Counted from the first letter of the stretch, positions 31,138 to 40,005 are shown. The stretch is 64,000 nt of DNA from Rhizobium sp. CC-YZS058 (GCF_034720595.1 NZ_JAYESJ010000001.1:1204001-1268000); one strand, 5' to 3'. Notes: generated from the sequence alone by a model not told the origin. Made by a program: numbers and translations.

Positions 31138-32118
31138 TCACGCCGTCTCGCTCGTTCGATTGGCGATCTTGGCCTGGAGGATGACGACCACCAGGAGGAA
31201 GAGGCCGCGGATGACGGATTGCCAGTAGGCCGACAGCGAGATGACGCCGAGGCCGTTCTCGAAGTTGAGCACGTTGAAGACCATGCCGAGCAGCAGCACG
31301 CCGGCAAGCGTCGCGCCGACCGAACCGGCGCCGCCGGTCAGCAGCGTGCCGCCAACGACGACGGAGGCGATGGCGAAGAGCTCCCAGCCCACGCCTTCTG
31401 TCGGCTGGCCGGCGCCGAACTGGGCGGCGAGGATCGTGCCGGCGAGCCCGGCCAGCAGCCCGGAAACGGCGTAGACGCAGAAGACCGTGCGCCGCACCTT
31501 CAGACCCATCAGGAGCGCCGTCGCCTCGCCATCGCCCACCGCCAGAACATGCCGGCCGGCCGGCAGGCGTTCGAGGAACAGCCAGCCGAGCACGAAGGCA
31601 AGGAGGGCGATCCAGGCGGGGATCGGGAAGCCCAGGAGATCATCCTGGCCAAGCATGGTGAAGGCGGTGTCGTAGGAGACCGAAACGGACTGGTTGTCGG
31701 CCAGGAGAAGCGCCAGGCCGTAGGAGGCGAGCATGGCGGCAAGCGTTGCGATGAAGGGCTGGATGCGCATGCGGGTGATGACGATCCCGTTCAGCGCCCC
31801 GAAGGCGAGCCCGGCCGCCATGCCGGCCAGCAGCCCCGCCGCCCAGCCATAGGGCGAGGCAAAGGCCGAGACCACCGAGGCCAACGCCGCCACCCCGCCG
31901 ACCGAGAGATCGATGCCGCCGGTGATGATGACGAAGCACATGCCGAGCGCGATCAGCGCAAACATGGAGTTGTAGCGCAGGAAGCTCAATATGTTGAAAG
32001 GCGAGAGGAAGTTGTCGTAGCGCAGCGTGGCGAAGAGGATGAGCGCGGCCAGCGCCACCAGGACGCCGAGGCGCGCCAGATCGCCGGAGGTTTTCGGGCG
32101 GAGAAAGGCGGGGATCAT
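31138..32118 (-). CDS. yjfF: Sugar ABC transporter permease (YjfF-like)
   Basis: The 326-residue membrane protein has eight or more hydrophobic segments and the permease signature FVIITGGIDLSVGGVAALASV, with ATLAGVLLLGMVFNVLNF near the end, as in BPD_transp_2 (RbsC family). It is the last gene of a binding protein-ATPase-permease-permease operon with the gene order of E. coli ytfQ-ytfR-ytfT-yjfF, which imports galactofuranose. AGGAG lies 8 bases before the ATG. A 111-base gap separates it from the first permease. The name is by order and similarity to the set. Confidence 0.88.
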   Translation of the reverse strand: MIPAFLRPKTSGDLARLGVLVALAALILFATLRYDNFLSPFNILSFLRYNSMFALIALGMCFVIITGGIDLSVGGVAALASVVSAFASPYGWAAGLLAGMAAGLAFGALNGIVITRMRIQPFIATLAAMLASYGLALLLADNQSVSVSYDTAFTMLGQDDLLGFPIPAWIALLAFVLGWLFLERLPAGRHVLAVGDGEATALLMGLKVRRTVFCVYAVSGLLAGLAGTILAAQFGAGQPTEGVGWELFAIASVVVGGTLLTGGAGSVGATLAGVLLLGMVFNVLNFENGLGVISLSAYWQSVIRGLFLLVVVILQAKIANRTSETA

Positions 32119-32229
32119 CGCGGGGCTCCTGAGCCTGTCCAGACGAAGCGGGATCGCCTCGTCGTCGGATCATGCGGAAAACAAAAGAATGAGACCGAGA
32201 GCGGCGAAGCGGCGTTCGCCCCGCCCGGT

Positions 32230-33234
32230 CTAAGTACGGTCTGCGCGCTGTTGGACATAGACGGCGAGGATGATCAGCCCGGCCTTGACGACGAGCGCTG
32301 CCGCATCCGGCACGCCATTGGCGAGCAGCGTGTAGCGCACCAGCTGGATCACCAGTGCGCCGATGAGCGTGCCCACGATGTTGGCGCGCCCGCCCGTCAG
32401 CAGCGATCCGCCGACGGCCACAGCGGCGATCGCATCCAGCTCCATGCCGAGGCCGACGAGATTGGCGTCGCTGGCCGAGTTGCGCGCCACCACGACAAGG
32501 CCCGCCAGCCCGGCCAGGCCGCCGGAGATGATATAGACGAGGCACTTGACCCGCCGCACCGGAATGCCGGCAAGCCGCGCCGCGCGCTCATTGCCGCCGA
32601 CGGCGAGGATCTGCCTTCCGAACATGGTGTAGCGGATCAGCGCCCAGGCAAGCGCGGCCACCACCAGCATCAGCGCCACCTGTGCCGGAATGCCGGCCAC
32701 ATGGCCCATGGCGATCCACTGGAAGCCAGGGTTCTTGAACACCTGCAGATTGCCGTTGGTGATGACCTGCGCAATGCCGCGCCCGGCGATGAACAGCACC
32801 AGCGTGGCGACGATCGGCTGGATCGCATAGCGGGTGACCAGGAGCCCGTTGAACCAGCCGAACGCCATGGTGATCAGGATCGGCAGGAGGAAGGCCAGGG
32901 TCAGGCTCAGCACCGGGTTGTCGATCGGCAGCAGGGTTCCCAGGAAGATCATCGGCGCCACGGCCCCGGCGATCGCCATCAGCGAGCCGACGGAGAGATC
33001 GATGCCGCCGGTGGCGATCACCAGCGTCATGCCGGTCGCGACGATGACGATAGCGGCCACCTGGGTCAGATTGACGTTCAGCGTCTGCCAGGACAGGAAG
33101 TTCGGCGTCACCACCAGATTGAACAGGATCAGCAGCGCCAGGGCCGAGATCGTGCCGTAGCGGCTGGCGAGCTGAAGGGCGGAAAGACGGCGGCGCTCGG
33201 CCACCGGCGCGGGGGAGGTCTCGGTTACGGTCAT
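32230..33234 (-). CDS. ytfT: Sugar ABC transporter permease (YtfT-like)
   Basis: The 334-residue protein begins MTVTETSPAPVAERRRLSA, then hydrophobic segments with MTLVIATGGIDLSVGSLMAIAGAVAP, the hallmark of RbsC-type permeases, and GGSLLTGGRANIVGTLIGALVIQLVRY near the end. The start overlaps the ATPase stop (ATGA), so the two are translationally coupled. It would form the membrane channel together with the second permease at 31138. Confidence 0.9.
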   Translation of the reverse strand: MTVTETSPAPVAERRRLSALQLASRYGTISALALLILFNLVVTPNFLSWQTLNVNLTQVAAIVIVATGMTLVIATGGIDLSVGSLMAIAGAVAPMIFLGTLLPIDNPVLSLTLAFLLPILITMAFGWFNGLLVTRYAIQPIVATLVLFIAGRGIAQVITNGNLQVFKNPGFQWIAMGHVAGIPAQVALMLVVAALAWALIRYTMFGRQILAVGGNERAARLAGIPVRRVKCLVYIISGGLAGLAGLVVVARNSASDANLVGLGMELDAIAAVAVGGSLLTGGRANIVGTLIGALVIQLVRYTLLANGVPDAAALVVKAGLIILAVYVQQRADRT

Positions 33235-34745
33235 CGCGGATCTCCTGGGGCGTCCGTCTCCTGATGCGCCATGGCGGCCAGCAGCGCCTTTTCCGACATG
33301 GCCTCGCGCGGCAGAACGGCGACGGAGCGGCCGTCGCTGAGCACGGTGATGCGGTCGGCGGCGGCCAGCAGCTCCTCCAGCTCGGAGGAAATCATCAATA
33401 CGCTCAAGCCTTCGTCGGCAAGTGTGCGCAGCAGCTTGAGGATTTCGGATTTGGCGCCGATGTCGATGCCCCGCGTCGGCTCGTCGACGATCAGCACTTT
33501 CGGGTCGGTGCAGAGCCAGCGGGCAAGCAGAACCTTCTGCTGGTTGCCGCCGGACAGCTCCTTGATCGGCTGGTCGGGCGAGGCGCATTTGATCCGGAGG
33601 GCGGCGATGAAATGCTTGACGATCGCATCCTCGCGCGCCCGGTCGACAATGCCGGCCTTGCGCAGCCGTGGGAGCAGGGCGAGCGTCATGTTCTCGCGGA
33701 TGCTCATATCCGGCACGATGCCGTCCACCTTCCGGTCTTCGGAAACGAGGCCGATGCCATCGGCAATGGCGTCGGCCGGCTCGCGGTAGGTGCGGGCGGC
33801 GCCGGAGACCTCGAGGCTCCCGCTTTCCAGCGGATCGACGCCGAAGACGATGCGCGCGGTTTCGCTGCGGCCGGAGCCGAGCAGGCCGGCCAGGCCGGAG
33901 ATTTCCCCTTCGCGCACCGTCAGGTCCACGCCGCGCACGCGCAGCCCGGAGCCGACGCCGGTGAGCGTGAGGCGTGCGGGGCGCGTGTCTTGAGTCTGGA
34001 TGCCGCTGCTGATCGCCTCGAAGGCGGCGAGTTCGCGCCCCAGCATATGGTGGACCAGCGCCATCTTCGGCATGTCGGCCATGGCGCCGACGGCGACCGT
34101 CTGCCCGTCGCGCATGATCGTCACCCGGTCGCAGAGCGCGTAGAGCTCGTCGAGGCGATGGCCGATGAAGATCACGCCGACGCCCTTGTCCTTCAGCGTG
34201 CGGATGGTGCGGAACAGGATCTCCACCTCGCGCTCGTCGAGCGAGGACGTCGGTTCGTCCATGATCAGCAGCTTGGCCTTCTGCATCACCGAGCGGGCGA
34301 TCGCCACCATCTGCCGCGTCGCCGCGCTGAACTGGGCGACCGGGCGGTCGACATCGATGTCGAGGTTGAAGGTGTCGAGGATCTCGCGGGCGCCGTCGCG
34401 CATGGCACGATGGTCGAGAAAGCCGAAGCGGCGCGGCTCGCGGGCGAGATAGATGTTCTCGGCCACCGAGCGCTGCGCGGCGAGGTTGATCTCCTGGTAG
34501 ATCGTGGCGATGCCGGCTGCCTGGCTGTCGGCGGGCGAGCCGAAGGCGCGCTCCTGCCCGTCGAACAGGATGCGGCCGCTGTCGATCCTGTAGGCGCCGG
34601 TCAGGATCTTGATGAGGGTCGACTTGCCGGCCCCGTTCTGGCCGACCAGCGCCATGATCTCGCCCGCGTCCACATCGAGCGCGGCGTTGCGCAAGGCAGC
34701 CACGCCGGCGAAGGACTTGGAAATCTCCTGCATGGAGAGCAGCAT
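33231..34745 (-). CDS. ytfR: Sugar ABC transporter ATP-binding protein (YtfR-like), two ATPase domains
   Basis: The 504-residue protein has two fused ATPase domains, as is usual for ribose-type importers. The first has Walker A GQNGAGKST, a degenerate signature FSAATRQM and Walker B LLIMDEPTSSLD. The second has a degenerate Walker A-like GLLGSGRSE, a good signature ELSGGNQQKV and Walker B VLIVDEPTRGIDIG. AGGA is 5 bases before ATG 34745. The gene is separated from the binding-protein gene by a 279-base region with two large hairpins (34775-34944). Confidence 0.93.
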   Translation of the reverse strand: MLLSMQEISKSFAGVAALRNAALDVDAGEIMALVGQNGAGKSTLIKILTGAYRIDSGRILFDGQERAFGSPADSQAAGIATIYQEINLAAQRSVAENIYLAREPRRFGFLDHRAMRDGAREILDTFNLDIDVDRPVAQFSAATRQMVAIARSVMQKAKLLIMDEPTSSLDEREVEILFRTIRTLKDKGVGVIFIGHRLDELYALCDRVTIMRDGQTVAVGAMADMPKMALVHHMLGRELAAFEAISSGIQTQDTRPARLTLTGVGSGLRVRGVDLTVREGEISGLAGLLGSGRSETARIVFGVDPLESGSLEVSGAARTYREPADAIADGIGLVSEDRKVDGIVPDMSIRENMTLALLPRLRKAGIVDRAREDAIVKHFIAALRIKCASPDQPIKELSGGNQQKVLLARWLCTDPKVLIVDEPTRGIDIGAKSEILKLLRTLADEGLSVLMISSELEELLAAADRITVLSDGRSVAVLPREAMSEKALLAAMAHQETDAPGDPR

Positions 34746-34774
34746 GGGGATCCTCATGAAAGCCTTGGAAGGGG

Positions 34775-34851
34775 CTAGTGGTCTGATTTTGACATTTGCC
34801 ACCGCTTGCTGAACCCTCAAAAGCAAATGTCAAAATCATGAAGACCACTAG
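34775..34851. repeat. Large inverted repeat 1 (between binding protein and ATPase genes)
   Basis: The left arm CTAGTGGTCT + GATTTTGACATTTGC pairs with a right arm that reads the same on the other strand, with four extra bases (TCAT) between the two parts. The loop is about 23 bases. The element is 77 bp and begins and ends with CTAG. It is closely related to the repeat at 34866-34944. Confidence 0.85.
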
Positions 34852-34865
34852 GTAAGTTTATGTTT

Positions 34866-34944
34866 CTAGTGGAATTTACGAATTTGACATTTGATCAGCG
34901 AGATCGCTGCGGGTGGGTATCAAATGTCAAATTCATTCCACTAG
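34866..34944. repeat. Large inverted repeat 2 (same intergenic region)
   Basis: Arms CTAGTGGAAT + GAATTTGACATTTGAT, with four extra bases (TTAC) in the left arm this time, and a loop of about 20 bases; 79 bp, again CTAG at both ends. The shared core with repeat 1 is CTAGTGG...GA-TTTGACATTTG. They are 14 bases apart. A further GC hairpin (34982-34991 with 34998-35007) follows toward the binding-protein gene. Confidence 0.85.
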
Positions 34945-35024
34945 AGCCGGCGGGCCCGCAGGCTCGCCGGTTCAAGCCTCCGCCCGGCCGCGCGGAGGCG
35001 GCCGGGCAGGGCGTCGATCAGCGA

Positions 35025-36008
35025 TCAATAGGCGTTGGCGAGCTCGGCCTTGGCATTGGAGCTGTCGTAGAACTTGTCTTCGTTGATGACCCAGGGCTCG
35101 ATCGTCTCGCCCTTGGCGTAGCGGGCCATGGTTTCGAAGGCCTTTGGCCCGAAGCGCGGGTTGCACTCGACGACCGCGGCGATCTTGCCTTCGGCCACCA
35201 GGCCCACGGCTTCCTTGCCGCCATCGATCGAGAGGACCAGGATGTCCTTGCCGGGCACCTTGCCGGCGGCCTCGATGGCCGAGATGGCGCCGATCGCCAT
35301 TTCGTCGTTGTGGGCATAGATCACGTTCGCATCCGGATGGGCCTGGAGCAGGGCTTCGGCCACCTGGCGGCCCTTGTCGCGAGCAAAATCGCCGGACTGC
35401 GATGCGACGATCTCGAAGCCGCCGGCCGCCTTGATGGCCTCGTCGAAGCCCTTCTTGCGGTCATTGGCGGGCGAGGAGCCGGTCGTGCCTTCGAGCTCGA
35501 TGATCTTGGTCTTGCCGCCGGCATTCTTCACCAGCCACTCGGCCACGCGCTGGCCTTCCTTGATGAAGTCGGAGCCGATGAAGGTCAGGTAGTCCTGGCC
35601 GGCCTTGGCAAGCTTCGGATCGACGCTGCGGTCGAGCAGGATGACCGGGATGCCGGCCTTCTTGGCGGCCATGACGGCCGGGATCAAGGGCTTCTCCTCG
35701 CGCGGCGCAAGGAAGATGACGTCGACGCCCTGGGCGATCATGGAATTGACGTCGGCCACCTGCTTGGCGGCGGAGCCGGCGGCATCGGTATAGACCAGCT
35801 GGTAGCCGAGCTTGGCGGCTTCGGCCTTCATGCTTTCGGTCTGGGCGATGCGCCAGGGATTGTTCGATTCGGTCTGCGCGAAGCCGACCTTGTAGCTGTC
35901 CTTCTGCTTAAGCGCAGGGACTTGCGCCCCGGCCGCGCCGGCCAGAACGGTGACGGCACCGAGCGCGCTGGCGGCCAGCATGAATGTGCGACGTGAGAAT
36001 GCGGACAT
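35025..36008 (-). CDS. ytfQ: Galactofuranose-type sugar-binding protein (YtfQ-like)
   Basis: The 327-residue protein starts with a twin-arginine-like signal region (SRRTFMLAASALGAVTVLAGAAGA, residues about 5-28). The mature part closely follows E. coli YtfQ: VGFAQTESNNPWRIAQTESMK, QVADVNSMIAQGVDVIFLAPREE, VILLDRSVD, ELEGTTGSSPANDRKKGF, SQSGDFARDKGRQV and YAHNDEMAIGAISAI. It should capture a furanose sugar in the periplasm and deliver it to the permeases encoded downstream. GGAGGAG precedes the ATG. It is divergent from a LacI-family gene, which probably controls it. Confidence 0.9.
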   Translation of the reverse strand: MSAFSRRTFMLAASALGAVTVLAGAAGAQVPALKQKDSYKVGFAQTESNNPWRIAQTESMKAEAAKLGYQLVYTDAAGSAAKQVADVNSMIAQGVDVIFLAPREEKPLIPAVMAAKKAGIPVILLDRSVDPKLAKAGQDYLTFIGSDFIKEGQRVAEWLVKNAGGKTKIIELEGTTGSSPANDRKKGFDEAIKAAGGFEIVASQSGDFARDKGRQVAEALLQAHPDANVIYAHNDEMAIGAISAIEAAGKVPGKDILVLSIDGGKEAVGLVAEGKIAAVVECNPRFGPKAFETMARYAKGETIEPWVINEDKFYDSSNAKAELANAY

Positions 36009-36090
36009 CTCAGTTTCTCCTCCCAGAAATTTTCCGACCTCCTCAGATCGGTTGGAAGCATTTGGCGCTTCACAGCGGCCAACTTGTTGC

Positions 36091-36101
36091 TAATGATATT
36101 A
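36091..36101. promoter_or_regulatory. Candidate LacI-family operator upstream of the sugar transporter
   Basis: TAAT-GAT-ATTA is a perfect inverted repeat with wider flanks GC and AC, in the 156-base divergent region between ytfQ and the LacI gene. It resembles the 18-bp palindrome at 38181-38198 (both contain CTAAT-x-AT). Confidence 0.45.
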
Positions 36102-36164
36102 ACAGTCAAGCTGAAAATTATTAGCTGCCGCACAAAACTGGATGCGCTGCAGCGGGAGGGGACG

Positions 36165-37244
36165 GTGGATCACGCAGGGGCAAGCGGAGGCAGGCGCAGC
36201 CGGCGCGGCGGTCCATCACGGCCGACCATGACCGATGTCGCCCGGATTGCCGGGGTTTCGCAGTCCAGCGTGTCGCTGGTGCTGAACGAGATGACCGGGG
36301 CCCGCATTTCGGCGGAGACGCAGATGAAGGTGCGCGAGGCCGCTCATAAAATCGGCTATCGATTACCCGGCATCCGCCACCAGACGCGCAGCGACCAGCC
36401 CGTGCGCGGCACGACGGTCGCCTTCATCGTCGATGAGATTTCCACAAGCCCGCATCCGGTCATAAGTCTCGACGGTGCGCGTGATCACGCCTTCGAGCAG
36501 GGTTTCCTCGTCGCCACCCACGTCACCCGTTCCAATCCCGACCTGGAAGCGGCGGTGCTTGCCGCCATCCTGGCCGATCCGTCGGTGATCGGCGTCATCT
36601 ATGCGACGATCTTCACCCGGCGCATCAGCCTGCCGGAGCCGCTGAAGGCGCTGCCGACCGTTCTGCTCAATTGCGTGGGCGAAGCGCGTGCCCTTCCGTC
36701 CGTGGTGCCTGGCGAGGTGGCGGGCGGCTTTGCGGCGACGGCGCATCTGACCGGCCTCGGCCACCGGCGCATCGGCTTCATCAATGGCGAGCCGTGGATG
36801 GATGCGGCGATCGACCGGTTGAAGGGCTATAAACAGGCGCTGGCCACCGCCGATATCGCCTTCGACCCGGCGCTGCTGCGCGATGGCGACTGGCTGCCGC
36901 TGCGTGGCTACGAGGCCGCGCTGGAGCTTCTCTCCCTGCCAGACCCGCCGAGCGCCATTCTCTGCGGCAACGACCTGATGGCGATCGGGGCGCTGGAGGC
37001 AGCGTCGGAACGGGGGCTGCGGGTGCCGGAGGATCTGTCGATCATGGGCTATGACGACCAGGAACTGGCCCGCTACACGCATCCGCCGCTGACGACCATC
37101 CTGCTTCCGAATTACGAGATGGGTCAGAAGGCCTGCGAACTGCTGATCGACATGGCGGTGCATGGCAAGCCGGTGCGGCCGATGGTGCTGAAGGTCGACG
37201 GCCCGGTCGTCACCCGCGCCACCACCGCCGCTTGGCGCCGCTAG
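36165..37244 (+). CDS. LacI-family transcription regulator (of the sugar ABC operon)
   Basis: The GTG at 36165 follows GGGAGGGGACG and gives 359 residues. The N-terminal helix-turn-helix is TMTDVARIAGVSQSSVSLVLNEMTGARIS (about residues 21-49) with the hinge helix MKVREAAHKIGYR. The effector domain shows TVAFIVDEISTSPHP, GEVAGGFAATAHLTGLGHRRIGFINGE and ILCGNDLMAIGALEAASERGLRVPEDLSIMGYDD, all standard for sugar-responsive LacI proteins. Its divergent position suggests repression of ytfQ-R-T-yjfF. Confidence 0.92.
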   Translation: MDHAGASGGRRSRRGGPSRPTMTDVARIAGVSQSSVSLVLNEMTGARISAETQMKVREAAHKIGYRLPGIRHQTRSDQPVRGTTVAFIVDEISTSPHPVISLDGARDHAFEQGFLVATHVTRSNPDLEAAVLAAILADPSVIGVIYATIFTRRISLPEPLKALPTVLLNCVGEARALPSVVPGEVAGGFAATAHLTGLGHRRIGFINGEPWMDAAIDRLKGYKQALATADIAFDPALLRDGDWLPLRGYEAALELLSLPDPPSAILCGNDLMAIGALEAASERGLRVPEDLSIMGYDDQELARYTHPPLTTILLPNYEMGQKACELLIDMAVHGKPVRPMVLKVDGPVVTRATTAAWRR

Positions 37245-37256
37245 GCAAGACGCAAA

Positions 37257-37283
37257 ACGGCCGGCAACGCGGTTGCCGACCGT
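37257..37283. terminator. Hairpin between convergent genes
   Basis: ACGG-x-CGGCAAC pairs with GTTGCCG-x-CCGT around GCG (one mismatch). It lies just after the LacI gene and before the end of the convergent dioxygenase gene. There is only a weak T-run. Confidence 0.45.
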
Positions 37284-37310
37284 TCGAGAAGAGCCTGCTG
37301 CCGTGTCGGT

Positions 37311-38147
37311 TCAGGCCGGGTCGGCGCCCATGACCAAGCCTTCGATATCGTGCTTCTGCGTGATCGGGATCAGCTCGTCGACGACGCGGCAAACGAGGTG
37401 CTTGCGGGCGATCTCGGGCAGGGCGTCGTGCCATTCCTTGGTCACCATCATGTCGTGCAGCTCGGCATGGCCTGCGCCCGGCGCATCGACGCCGAGCACC
37501 ATGACCGGCCGGGCGATCGGCGAGAGATGTTCGGTGCCGCGATGGACGGTGAGGGCCGAGCGGCAGGAAATGTCGCCGCGCTTGGGGAACTTGCGGGTCG
37601 CGCGTTCCTGGAAACGGCCCCAGAGCGCCTTGTCCGGAAACATCTCGTGCTTCCACTCGCGGCCGTCGTCATATTGCGTGCCGGGCGCCACCTCGAAGGG
37701 GCCCATATCCTCCGTCACGTCGACGCCGGTCAGGTTGAAGGCGAGCGAGGTGATGCGGCGATCCTGATAGGTATCGACCGGCGAGGGGAAGTCGCGGTGC
37801 CAGGGCTGGTATTTGGCACCTTGGAACGGCACGTCCAGACCGATCTCGACGATCTGATAGTCGGGTCCGAGCACATTGGTGCAGACATCGACGACCCAGG
37901 GGTGGGTGATGAGATCGACGAAACCGCGGAAGTCCTGCGGATGGATCTCGACATACCAGCGGCGTGGTCCGCGCCCGACGGCGCCGCCCGGGCGCTGGAT
38001 GGCCGACCAGAAGGCGGTCATCATGTCCTCGCGCATCTCGTCCGCCCATTGCGGGGAGAAGGCGCCCTTGAGGCCGATGATGCCATCCTCGGACAGCGTC
38101 TTCAGGTGAGCGGCGAGATCATAGTCGAATTGTGCATGTGCATTCAT
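37311..38147 (-). CDS. Phytanoyl-CoA dioxygenase (PhyH)-family protein
   Basis: The 278-residue protein has the Fe(II)/2-oxoglutarate dioxygenase facial triad: His117 and Asp119 in YQPWHRDF and a distal His in TVHRGTEHLSP (201 or 206), with Arg212 in IARPVMVLG likely binding 2-oxoglutarate. The fold and spacing fit the PhyH family, which hydroxylates or oxidises diverse small molecules. GAGGAGGAC precedes the ATG. It lies between two LacI genes beside the sugar transporter, so its substrate may come from that pathway. This link is inferred. Confidence 0.85.
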   Translation of the reverse strand: MNAHAQFDYDLAAHLKTLSEDGIIGLKGAFSPQWADEMREDMMTAFWSAIQRPGGAVGRGPRRWYVEIHPQDFRGFVDLITHPWVVDVCTNVLGPDYQIVEIGLDVPFQGAKYQPWHRDFPSPVDTYQDRRITSLAFNLTGVDVTEDMGPFEVAPGTQYDDGREWKHEMFPDKALWGRFQERATRKFPKRGDISCRSALTVHRGTEHLSPIARPVMVLGVDAPGAGHAELHDMMVTKEWHDALPEIARKHLVCRVVDELIPITQKHDIEGLVMGADPA

Positions 38148-38180
38148 GATGTGTCCTCCTCGACCTATACAGCCTACCGC

Positions 38181-38198
38181 GACTAATAATTATTAGTC
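38181..38198. promoter_or_regulatory. Perfect 18-bp palindrome, probable LacI-family operator
   Basis: GACTAATAATTATTAGTC is perfectly symmetric and lies in the 99-base divergent region between the PhyH-family gene and the second LacI gene. Size, symmetry and place suit a LacI-family operator controlling both genes. Confidence 0.7.
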
Positions 38199-38246
38199 AA
38201 TGGAAAATCCGTTCCGTCCGGGTTACGACCGGTTCAGAACTTTCGA

Positions 38247-39314
38247 ATGGACGAACCCGTGAGCAGCCAGAAGACTTCGAAGCGCGTGACCATGATGGAT
38301 GTGGCGAAGGCCGCCGGCTGCTCGCAGGCCACCGTGTCCGTCGTCTTGAACAACGTCACAGACATCAAGATTTCCGCGGAGCTGCGGGCCCGTGTGGTCG
38401 AGGCGGCGCGTACGCTCGGTTACGGGCAGAAGAGCTTCCTGCGCAGGGCGGGGCTCGACGAGCTGCGCGGCGGCTGCATCGGCTTCGTGGTCGATCAGCT
38501 CGCCACGACCACGGAAGCGGTGAACGCGATCGAAGGGGCGCGGCAGGAATCCTGGGAGGCCGACGTGACCATTCTCGTCGCCCAGACGCAGGGCCGCGCC
38601 GAGCATGAGCGGCGCGCTCTGGATCGTCTCTCGAGGGCGGGCGTGCAGGGCCTCATCTATATGTCGATCTTCACGCGCCGCGTGGCGCTCGATCCGATGT
38701 TCGAGACGCTGCCGGTGCCGCTGGTGCTGCTCAACTGCTACACGAGCGACAACCGCTTCCCCTCCGTCGTGCCCGACGAAATCAATGGCGGAAGACTGGC
38801 GACGAGCGCGCTGATCGACAAGGGCCACCAGCGTATCGGCACCATCACCGGCGAAAGCTTCATGGAGGCCGCGCAGGACCGGCTGATCGGCTATCGCAAG
38901 GCGCTGCGCAAGGCCGGGATCGACTATGACGACCGGCTGGTCGCGCAGGGCAGCTGGACGCCGACCTCGGGCTATGAGGCGACGCAGCAGCTGCTGGCCT
39001 TGCCCGAGCGGCCGACGGCGATCTTCTGCCAGAACGACAAGATGGCCTGGGGCTGCATGACGGCGCTGCGCGAGGCGGGCCTCAGCGTGCCGGGCGATAT
39101 CTCCGTCATCGGCTATGACGACGAGGAACTGGCGCGCCATCTCCGGCCGCAGCTGACGACGCTCGACCTGCCGCATCGCGCCATGGGCGCCTGGGCCGTG
39201 CGTCGCCTGGACCATCCGCCGGCAGCGGAGGCTCTGCCGCATGCGCCGCACAAGGTCGCCTGCGCCTTCATCGAGCGCGCGACCGTGGCGCCGCCGCGCC
39301 ATCCCACCCGATAG
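38247..39314 (+). CDS. LacI-family transcription regulator (second)
   Basis: The 355-residue protein has the helix-turn-helix TMMDVAKAAGCSQATVSVVLNNVTDIKIS (about residues 15-43) and a periplasmic-binding-like effector region with IGFVVDQLATTTEAVNAIEGA, PDEINGGRLATSALIDKGHQRIGTITGE and IFCQNDKMAWGCMTALREAGLSVPGDISVIGYDDEEL. It is related to the regulator at 36165 (same INGG/GEVAGG region and IFTRR segment). The C-terminal tail after residue 310 is Pro/Ala/His-rich. It is divergent from the PhyH-family gene over a perfect palindrome and probably controls it. Confidence 0.92.
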   Translation: MDEPVSSQKTSKRVTMMDVAKAAGCSQATVSVVLNNVTDIKISAELRARVVEAARTLGYGQKSFLRRAGLDELRGGCIGFVVDQLATTTEAVNAIEGARQESWEADVTILVAQTQGRAEHERRALDRLSRAGVQGLIYMSIFTRRVALDPMFETLPVPLVLLNCYTSDNRFPSVVPDEINGGRLATSALIDKGHQRIGTITGESFMEAAQDRLIGYRKALRKAGIDYDDRLVAQGSWTPTSGYEATQQLLALPERPTAIFCQNDKMAWGCMTALREAGLSVPGDISVIGYDDEELARHLRPQLTTLDLPHRAMGAWAVRRLDHPPAAEALPHAPHKVACAFIERATVAPPRHPTR

Positions 39315-39415
39315 TCGAAGCGGCGGCAACGGCGGCCGCTACGCCTCGCAGACAGGCGTTCGACGGATGCCGCGGTCTAGCAGGACGGATCGCCACTCCA
39401 GTCTTTGAGGACCCC

Positions 39416-39907
39416 ATGGACGCTGCATCCGCCCGCTATTCCACCCTGCAAATCGCCCTGCACTGGCTGATCGCCGCGGCCGTGCTGTTCCAGCTCGTCT
39501 TCGGCGAGAGCATGACAAACGTCGTCGATGCGGCGGAGGAGGGGGCGACGGTCTCCGGCTCCGACCAGTTTCTGGCCTCCGCCCATTACTGGGTCGGCCT
39601 GTCGATTCTTGCGCTGGTCCTGGTCCGCCTTGTCGCGCGGCTGACCCACGGCGCACCCGAACCGGCCGGCACTGCCCTGACCCGCAAGGCGGCGACGACC
39701 GTGCACTGGCTGTTCTACGCCCTGCTGTTCGCAACCCCGATCGCCGGCCTCCTCGCCGTCTACGTCTCCGAAGAGTTCGGCGATATCCACGCCGCCGCCA
39801 AGCCGGTCTTCATCGTGCTGATCCTCGCGCACGCCGCCGGCGCACTGTTCCATCAGTTTGTGGTCAAGGACGGCACGCTGATGCGGATGATCCGCGCTCG
39901 CGCCTGA
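39416..39907 (+). CDS. Cytochrome b561
   Basis: The 163-residue membrane protein has four hydrophobic helices and histidines in the usual positions of bacterial cytochrome b561: ALHWL (His16), AHYWVG (about 57), TVHWLFYALL and AHAAGALFHQF. It would hold two haem b groups and pass electrons from the quinone pool, for example to superoxide or periplasmic acceptors. It stands alone, with convergent transcription from the chemoreceptor gene behind it. Confidence 0.9.
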   Translation: MDAASARYSTLQIALHWLIAAAVLFQLVFGESMTNVVDAAEEGATVSGSDQFLASAHYWVGLSILALVLVRLVARLTHGAPEPAGTALTRKAATTVHWLFYALLFATPIAGLLAVYVSEEFGDIHAAAKPVFIVLILAHAAGALFHQFVVKDGTLMRMIRARA

Positions 39908-39946
39908 GCGCTGTGGCGAAGAAAGACCGGGATGCCACCTCCACGC

Positions 39947-39978
39947 AAAAACGCGCCGCCCGGAGACGGGCGACGCGT
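39947..39978 (-). terminator. Terminator of the first chemoreceptor gene
   Basis: On the minus strand CGCGTCGCCCG pairs with CGGGCGGCGCG around TCTC (one mismatch), followed by TTTTT. It lies 28 bases after the receptor stop. Confidence 0.8.
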
Positions 39979-40005
39979 GAATCCTGCCGAAAGGTTTATC
40001 GCGCC

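Noticed and set aside
31219..33264. 681-codon plus-strand frame across the permease genes
   Set aside because: Its translation is a Gly/Glu/Arg/His-rich shadow; the minus strand encodes two clear permeases.
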